A stretch of DNA of 64,000 nucleotides. Source: Terriglobia bacterium. GTDB taxonomy: Bacteria > Acidobacteriota > Terriglobia > Acidiferrales > UBA7541. The translations under genes were made by a program, and so were the position numbers. The stretch's first letter is position 1. Each line of letters starts with the position of its first letter. Shown one piece after another: positions 59,533 to 64,000 of this stretch. The stretch covers positions 1,488,001-1,552,000 of the forward strand of contig JAIQGG010000002.1 of assembly GCA_020072785.1 (NCBI GenBank), given 5' to 3'. The notes beneath the pieces are model-generated. The model did no database searches, had not been told where the DNA came from, and saw only the letters and a list, made by a program, of their open reading frames with translations.

Positions 59533-60924
59533 ATGCATCCGAACGCCGTTCGCGATCTGTTCCCTCGGAGCAGAAAAACTCTTGCCGGTGTCGCCGTGAC
59601 GCTGTTCACGGTTCTGCTCGCTTTTTCCCTCCTCAAGTGGTGCTCGGGCCCCGCAACGGCCCAGGCCGCGGCTCGCGTCTCTTACCCCCGCGAACTCAGC
59701 CGCATCACCTTTGCCGCCGCCGGCGATGTCATTCCCCACCAGGCGGTGGCGCAATCCGCCGCGGCGCAGAGCCTGGCCGCAGCCCCCGCCCCGCCAGCCA
59801 CCACCGGCAATGATGCCGGCTGGGACGTGCTATTCGCTGCGGTGGCCGATGTCTTCCGCCAAGCCGATTTCGGCTTCGTCAATCTGGAAACTCCCGTGGC
59901 GCCGAAACATAGCCGCGGATCGAAACCCTTCCAATTCGATGCTCCCATCGCCCTCTTGCAGGCGCTCAAGTTCAGCGGCATCAAGATCGTTTCCTTTGCC
60001 AACAATCACGTCTTCGATCAAGGCCATATCGGCTTTGCCGAATCTCTCGACCATCTGCGCGAACAGGATCTTCTCTTCACGGGCGCCGGGGCCACCGCGG
60101 AAGCCGCCTGGAAGCCCGTCGTCCTCGAAAAAAATGGCATCAAAGTCGGCTGGCTGGGAATGACCCGCTGGCTGAATGGCAGCCACAATCCGGAAAAAGA
60201 TGGCGATCCTCACGTTGCGTTCTTCCCTTACCCCGGCGAGGCCAACGGGGCTCCGGGGCTGACGGAAGCCCAGGTGCTGGAAGCCGTCAAAGCGGCGCGC
60301 GCGCAATGCGATTTTCTGCTGATATCGATTCACTGGGGGGTGGAATACGCCACCGCGCCGCGCAACGACGATGTCGAGATGGCGCACAAGATGCTCGAAG
60401 CCGGCGCCGGCGCCGTGCTCGGCCATCACCCCCACGTCCTGCAGCCCATCGAAACCTATTTAACGCAGGACCAGCGCCATACCGTCATTTTCTATTCCTT
60501 GGGGAATTTTCTATCCAACCAGTCGCGCAACTACGTCCAGGGCCTGACCCCCGAAAAGGCCGGTGAGCAACGCGACTCCCTCATCGTCCGCTTCTCGGTC
60601 ATCAAGAAAGATTACGGCCCCGCGGGCATCCGCGTCGAGCTGGGTGACATGGGCATTCTGCCGGTCTGGACGGAGAACAATCACCTGCTGGCCCGCGCCG
60701 GGCACGACAAGACCCTGCTCATCCGTCCGGTGCTCATGGACCGCGAAATCCCCAGGCTCCAGGCGCGTTTCGACGAACTGGACCATCTCGGTTCCCAGCT
60801 AACCGCCGCGCAAAAGCAGGAACTGGTCGAGGTCTCCCGCCAGCTGCAACTCCTGAAGCGCCGCCGCGAATTGCTTCTCGCCCGCACCGGCGACGACTAC
60901 CTTGTCGCCCCGCCGAATCCCTAG
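59533..60924 (+). CDS. CapA-family metallophosphoesterase-like protein
   Basis: 463 aa. N-terminal hydrophobic anchor (about 15-32), then the CapA/PGA-synthesis fold: ITFAAAGDVIPH, FGFVNLETPVAP, KIVSFANNHVFDQGHIGF, LLISIHWGVEY, AGAGAVLGHHPHVLQPIE and FYSLGNFLSNQ. CapA proteins take part in poly-gamma-glutamate export or envelope polymer handling; capB/capC partners are absent, so the specific role is unknown. The ATG at 59533 is preferred; an upstream ATG (59476) lies before a -10-like TATACT at 59484-59489. A C-terminal coiled coil (about 410-450) is unusual. Confidence 0.8.
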   Translation: MHPNAVRDLFPRSRKTLAGVAVTLFTVLLAFSLLKWCSGPATAQAAARVSYPRELSRITFAAAGDVIPHQAVAQSAAAQSLAAAPAPPATTGNDAGWDVLFAAVADVFRQADFGFVNLETPVAPKHSRGSKPFQFDAPIALLQALKFSGIKIVSFANNHVFDQGHIGFAESLDHLREQDLLFTGAGATAEAAWKPVVLEKNGIKVGWLGMTRWLNGSHNPEKDGDPHVAFFPYPGEANGAPGLTEAQVLEAVKAARAQCDFLLISIHWGVEYATAPRNDDVEMAHKMLEAGAGAVLGHHPHVLQPIETYLTQDQRHTVIFYSLGNFLSNQSRNYVQGLTPEKAGEQRDSLIVRFSVIKKDYGPAGIRVELGDMGILPVWTENNHLLARAGHDKTLLIRPVLMDREIPRLQARFDELDHLGSQLTAAQKQELVEVSRQLQLLKRRRELLLARTGDDYLVAPPNP

Positions 60925-60949
60925 CCAATCGCTGTCTTTATGGAGAATC

Positions 60950-62539
60950 TCAATCTGCCGGGACGGCGCGGGACTGCGCCCAGATGCGCAGCGACTGGAT
61001 CTCCTCCGCGCGGGTGACGCTCAGCGGCTGCGTTCCATGCAGCTCCGCGAGGAGAATCGGCGTGGAGAGCTGCGCCTTCTGCCCAAAGGCGGTGTACAGC
61101 CCGGCGACGATGGATTGCTCGATTTCCGCGCCGGAAAAGCCTTCGCTGGCCGCCGCGAGCTTCGCCAGATCGAAGGCCGCGGCATCGCGCCCGCGTTTTT
61201 TCAGATGCAAGGAGAAGAGCGCTTCGCGCGAGGGCTCGCTGGGCAAATCCACGAAGAAAATCTCGTCGAAGCGCCCCTTGCGCAGCATCTCCGGCGGCAG
61301 CGACGAAATATTGTTCGACGTGGCCGCGAGAAACACGCCGCCTTCGCGGTCCTGCATCCAGGTGAGCATGGTGGCCAGCAGGCGCTGCGAGAGCCCGCCA
61401 TCGGTTTCCGCGCCCCCGCTGGCCGACGCAAAGGCCTTCTCGATCTCGTCGATCCACAGCACCATGGGCGCGAGCTTCTGCGCCAGCTCCAGCGTCTTGC
61501 GCAGGCGCCGTTCCGATTCTCCGATGTATTTGTCGTAGAGCGAGCCGGCATCCAGCCGCGCCAGATCGTAGCCCCACTCCCCGGCAATGGCCCGTGCCGC
61601 GAGGCTCTTCCCGCAGCCCTGCACTCCCGTAATTAGCACGCCCTTGGGCGGCTCCAGCCCGAACGCCCGGCCCTCCGCCGTCAGCGCGCTCTGCCGCTTG
61701 CGCACCCACTCGCGCAGATGCCCCAGCCCCGCCACATCGCCGAACGAAGTATCCCGCCGCACCGTCTCCAGCAGGCCATCCTGGCGCAGCATGCTTCCCT
61801 TCGCCTCCGCAACGTCCGCCACGAGCCCCGCATCGGCCTTCCCTCGTGCCAGCAGGCATTTGCGCAGCAAGCGCAGCGCCTCCTCGCGCGGCAGCCCCAC
61901 CAGATTCCGCGCCAGTTGCATCTGCGCCGCAGCATCCAGCAGCACCGCCAGGTGCTGCTCCCGCGCAGCCTCCGCCAGCACATCCTTCACTGCGGGTAGC
62001 AGATCCTCCGCATCCGGCAGCTCCAGGCGATACGGCGCGGCAACTCCCGACAGCTCTTCCGGCAGGTGCACCGACGCCCCGGAGAGCACGATCGAGCGCC
62101 GCACGGTGCGGAAACCCTCGGCCAACTCGCGCAGCCTCCGGCAGATGCGGTCCTGCTCGCAGTAACGCGCAAAATCTTTCAGCAGAAACAGCGCGTCGCC
62201 CTTCACCTGGGCGATATTGGCCAGCGCCTGCTCGGGCGGGTCGGAGTTGTAAAGCGGCTGGCCGCCTTTGCGCGCCAGCCCGGTGGTCACGCTCCAGACG
62301 AAGAAGCTCACGCCCAGCTCGCTGGCCACTTCGGCCAGCAGCTCTTCGACGCGCTCCTCTTCTCCCGTTTCAATGGTGATCAGCGCATGGTGGGAATTGA
62401 CCAGCAGCCGCAGTTCGTCCTTCTTGTCTGGCTTGCCGGGCGCGCCCGCAGCCCCCGCCGGAACATTCACCCGTGCACCTCCCGGGGCGCCTGCCTGCCG
62501 CCCCGCTTGCGGCGGGGTTACTGGAGTCTGGTTTGACAA
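60950..62539 (-). CDS. AAA-family ATPase (Ycf46-like)
   Basis: 529 aa. N-terminal Pro/Gly/Ala-rich disordered region (1-40); a non-catalytic N-terminal domain (about 42-250, with ALITIETGEEERVEELL); then a classical AAA domain with Walker A GVQGCGKS (305-312), Walker B VLWIDEIE (360-367), a second region of homology (ATSNNISSLPPEMLRKGRFD) with Arg finger. The overall architecture, an N-terminal degenerate ATPase-like part and one AAA module, resembles Ycf46-like proteins. Substrate unknown. Start codon at 62539 overlaps the -35 box of the divergent rpsT promoter. Confidence 0.82.
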   Translation of the reverse strand: MSNQTPVTPPQAGRQAGAPGGARVNVPAGAAGAPGKPDKKDELRLLVNSHHALITIETGEEERVEELLAEVASELGVSFFVWSVTTGLARKGGQPLYNSDPPEQALANIAQVKGDALFLLKDFARYCEQDRICRRLRELAEGFRTVRRSIVLSGASVHLPEELSGVAAPYRLELPDAEDLLPAVKDVLAEAAREQHLAVLLDAAAQMQLARNLVGLPREEALRLLRKCLLARGKADAGLVADVAEAKGSMLRQDGLLETVRRDTSFGDVAGLGHLREWVRKRQSALTAEGRAFGLEPPKGVLITGVQGCGKSLAARAIAGEWGYDLARLDAGSLYDKYIGESERRLRKTLELAQKLAPMVLWIDEIEKAFASASGGAETDGGLSQRLLATMLTWMQDREGGVFLAATSNNISSLPPEMLRKGRFDEIFFVDLPSEPSREALFSLHLKKRGRDAAAFDLAKLAAASEGFSGAEIEQSIVAGLYTAFGQKAQLSTPILLAELHGTQPLSVTRAEEIQSLRIWAQSRAVPAD

Positions 62540-62561
62540 AGCGAAACGCCTCGGCTACTGT
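62533..62561 (+). promoter_or_regulatory. Sigma-70-type promoter of rpsT
   Basis: A perfect TTGACA (62533-62538), 17-nt spacer and TACTGT (62556-62561), about 35 nt before the rpsT start codon. The -35 box coincides with the first codons of the divergent AAA ATPase gene. Confidence 0.9.
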
Positions 62562-62595
62562 TAGAAATTCGGTTCAACGCAAAAAGGAGCATGGA

Positions 62596-62898
62596 ATGGC
62601 CCAGGGACAGGCTACCAAAATTAAGAAGCGGAAGAAATCAGTCCTTAAGCGCGCGAAGCAATCTATACAACGGGCGGAAGTGAACCGCGCCAATCGCACC
62701 CGCGTGCGCACCATGATGCGGCGGCTGCGCACCGCCATCACCGCCGGCGATCAGGCCGCCGCGGCCAATCTCCTGCAGCCCACCATGTCCGCCATCGACA
62801 AGGCCATCGCCAAGGGCGTGCTGCACGAAAACTCCGGCAACCGCTACAAGTCGCGCCTGAGCCTCGCCTTGCTCAAGATCCAGGCCGCCAAGAAGTAG
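62596..62898 (+). CDS. rpsT: 30S ribosomal protein S20
   Basis: 100 aa basic protein; KIKKRKKSVLKRAKQSIQRAEVNRANRTRVRTMMRR and the C-terminal NRYKSRLSLALLKIQAAKK are diagnostic. GGAG seven bases before the ATG at 62596; an overlapping out-of-frame ATG lies at 62591. Promoter before, terminator after, so it is a single-gene unit. Confidence 0.97.
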   Translation: MAQGQATKIKKRKKSVLKRAKQSIQRAEVNRANRTRVRTMMRRLRTAITAGDQAAAANLLQPTMSAIDKAIAKGVLHENSGNRYKSRLSLALLKIQAAKK

Positions 62899-62926
62899 CG
62901 GCGATAAATTTACAGATGCTTTGAGT

Positions 62927-62956
62927 AAGGGCGGGCTTCAGCCCGCCCTTCTTTTT
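62927..62956 (+). terminator. Rho-independent terminator of rpsT
   Basis: A perfect 10-bp stem AAGGGCGGGC (62927-62936) / GCCCGCCCTT (62941-62950), loop TTCA, and T5 at 62952-62956. 28 nt after the rpsT stop codon. Its reverse reading also faces the convergent holA gene's end. Confidence 0.93.
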
Positions 62957-63017
62957 GGGGGATGTTGAGCGGTGAAGCGATTGCACCGCTCAATTGTCTG
63001 ACGTTTTCTGAATTGGG

Positions 63018-64000
63018 TCAGGCCGCCGAGGCGCTCCGCCTGGTCAGCCGCGTAATCAGGAAATCCAACAGCGCGCGCGGCTCCCGCACTCCGCCCTTCA
63101 GCCCGTCGTCGCACTCCTGCAGCGCCCGCAGTCCGCTCAGCAACTGCTCGCGTGACATCCGCCGCGCGCTCTGCAGCGCCAGCTCCGCCGTCTTTGGATG
63201 CATGCCCAGCTGCCGCGCCGCCTGCCACCCGTTCGCCGCGCCTTTTATTTCCTGCGCCTCGATCAGTTTCCGGTACATCCAGGCCATCGCCCCCACCAGT
63301 GCCACCGGTTCATCGCCATCGCGCAGCAGCCGCTCCAGAAACTCCAGCGCCGTCTTGCGCTTCCCCGCCGCGAGCATGTCCGCCAGTTGCCATACCGTGT
63401 TCTTCTTGTGCGACACCACCAGCGCGGCCACGTCCTCGCGGCGGATGCGCCGCCGCTCCCCGGCATACGTCGCCAGCTTCTCCATCTCCGTCTTCAGCAG
63501 CTGCAGATCCTCGGCCACCCACTCGGCGAGATCCTCCGCCACGCCGGCCTCCAGCGCCACGCCCAGCTCGGAGGCCAGCGCGCCGGCCTGGGCCATGGCC
63601 GCCGCGCGCCGCTCCTGCTCATTTTCCCCGAGGCTCACGGCCACCACCAGCGCCTTCTCCGCCAGGAGCTTGGCGAACTTCATGCGCTGGTCCAGCGACT
63701 CCGCTTCGATTACCAGCGTCGTGAACGGCGCGGGATCTTCCAGGTAGGCTTCGAGGGCTTTGACGAAATCGTCGCGCTTCGCGTCTCCCAGCTCTTCGAT
63801 GGCTTCCGCCTCCTCGAGAAACACGACCTGCTGCGGCGAAAGCATGGGCATGGTCTGCGCCTGGTCCAGCGCCGCCTGGCCTTCCCCGCGCGCCGCGGAG
63901 AACCGCGAAAGCGCCCACGCGCGCGCCGCTTCCGGAACATACTTTTCGATCAGCAGCGTCCGGCAGGAATCCCGCAGAAAGGCCTCGTCGCCCAGCAGCA
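63018..64000 (-). CDS. holA: DNA polymerase III subunit delta, 3' part (5' end outside window)
   Basis: The frame is open to the window end; translation from 63999 gives LLGDEAFLRDSCRTLL and, further on, the ALDQAQTMPMLSPQQVVFLEEAE segment, matching the delta-subunit pattern (GD/EEFL ... LPMF.. RLVVV...). Ends with the helical C-terminal clamp-loader collar (REPRALLDFLITRLTRRS). Delta opens the beta clamp for loading. At least 326 residues are in the window. Confidence 0.85.
   Translation of the reverse strand, partial: LLGDEAFLRDSCRTLLIEKYVPEAARAWALSRFSAARGEGQAALDQAQTMPMLSPQQVVFLEEAEAIEELGDAKRDDFVKALEAYLEDPAPFTTLVIEAESLDQRMKFAKLLAEKALVVAVSLGENEQERRAAAMAQAGALASELGVALEAGVAEDLAEWVAEDLQLLKTEMEKLATYAGERRRIRREDVAALVVSHKKNTVWQLADMLAAGKRKTALEFLERLLRDGDEPVALVGAMAWMYRKLIEAQEIKGAANGWQAARQLGMHPKTAELALQSARRMSREQLLSGLRALQECDDGLKGGVREPRALLDFLITRLTRRSASAA

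Noticed and set aside
63852-64000. Apparent frameshift at the start of holA
   Set aside because: On careful re-reading the frame is continuous to the window end and both halves match the delta subunit; the first impression came from a misread GC-rich run.
1-64000. Insertion sequences, prophage, integrative elements or other rRNA/tRNA genes
   Set aside because: No transposase, integrase, phage structural gene, terminal inverted repeats or rRNA motifs were seen; only one tRNA is present.

Overview
The window is a high-GC, gene-dense bacterial chromosome segment with no insertion sequence, prophage, rRNA or CRISPR array. Its gene content suggests a Gram-negative, menaquinone-using heterotroph, most likely an Acidobacteriota soil-type genome: TolC and LolA homologues, the Tat system, MenG, three NtrC-type sigma-54 regulatory pairs, two sets of type IV pilus / type II secretion genes, and catabolism of branched-chain acyl-CoA and histidine. 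The phylum is inferred from content and style, not proven.

Layout. 0-2.6 kb: 5' part of pyrE (minus) and a TolC-type outer-membrane channel. 2.7-5.1 kb: three 27-bp repeats, then a two-subunit B12-dependent acyl-CoA mutase whose active-site residues (F103, Q221) match isobutyryl-CoA mutase rather than methylmalonyl-CoA mutase. 5.2-7.1 kb: an AhpD-like redox protein with an in-frame UGA at the second Cys of its C-x-x-C motif, followed by a SECIS-like hairpin; I read it as one selenoprotein gene that ordinary gene calling would split in two. A DctA-type dicarboxylate symporter follows. 7.3-12.7 kb: a tightly packed leucine/histidine catabolic operon (methylcrotonyl-CoA carboxylase beta, HMG-CoA lyase, enoyl-CoA hydratase, thioesterase, HutH).

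12.8-18.4 kb: an alpha/beta hydrolase, prepilin peptidase PilD, a PAS histidine kinase, a small secreted coiled-coil protein and an NtrC-type regulator. 18.4-24.5 kb: menG-aroB (minus), nadB (plus), and a minus-strand tatA/B-tatC-M28 peptidase operon. 24.5-30.5 kb: a CtpA-type protease, tRNA-Ala(CGC), a thrC-alaX operon on the opposite strand, a Cof-type phosphatase and a lytic transglycosylase.

30.5-49.9 kb: mostly minus-strand pilus and secretion genes. First a gspF-gspE-pilM-pilN-pilO-pilP/gspC-pseudopilin operon, then a TMTC-like TPR membrane protein, a LolA-like protein and two paralogous major pilins, each with a sigma-54 promoter at the same distance from its start codon. A GT39-like membrane protein (plus) comes next, then pilB-pilT-pilC-pilS-pilR. 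PilS/PilR are the natural candidates to control the two pilin promoters, and PilD (14 kb) to process all prepilins here.

50-64 kb: an endonuclease III-related glycosylase coupled to an NtrY/NtrX pair, a secreted beta-rich protein, the housekeeping block phoH-ybeY-corC-era (minus), a CapA-like protein, an AAA ATPase, rpsT with a clear promoter and terminator, and the holA gene running off the window end.

The observation most worth following up is the probable selenoprotein at 5.26-5.83 kb.
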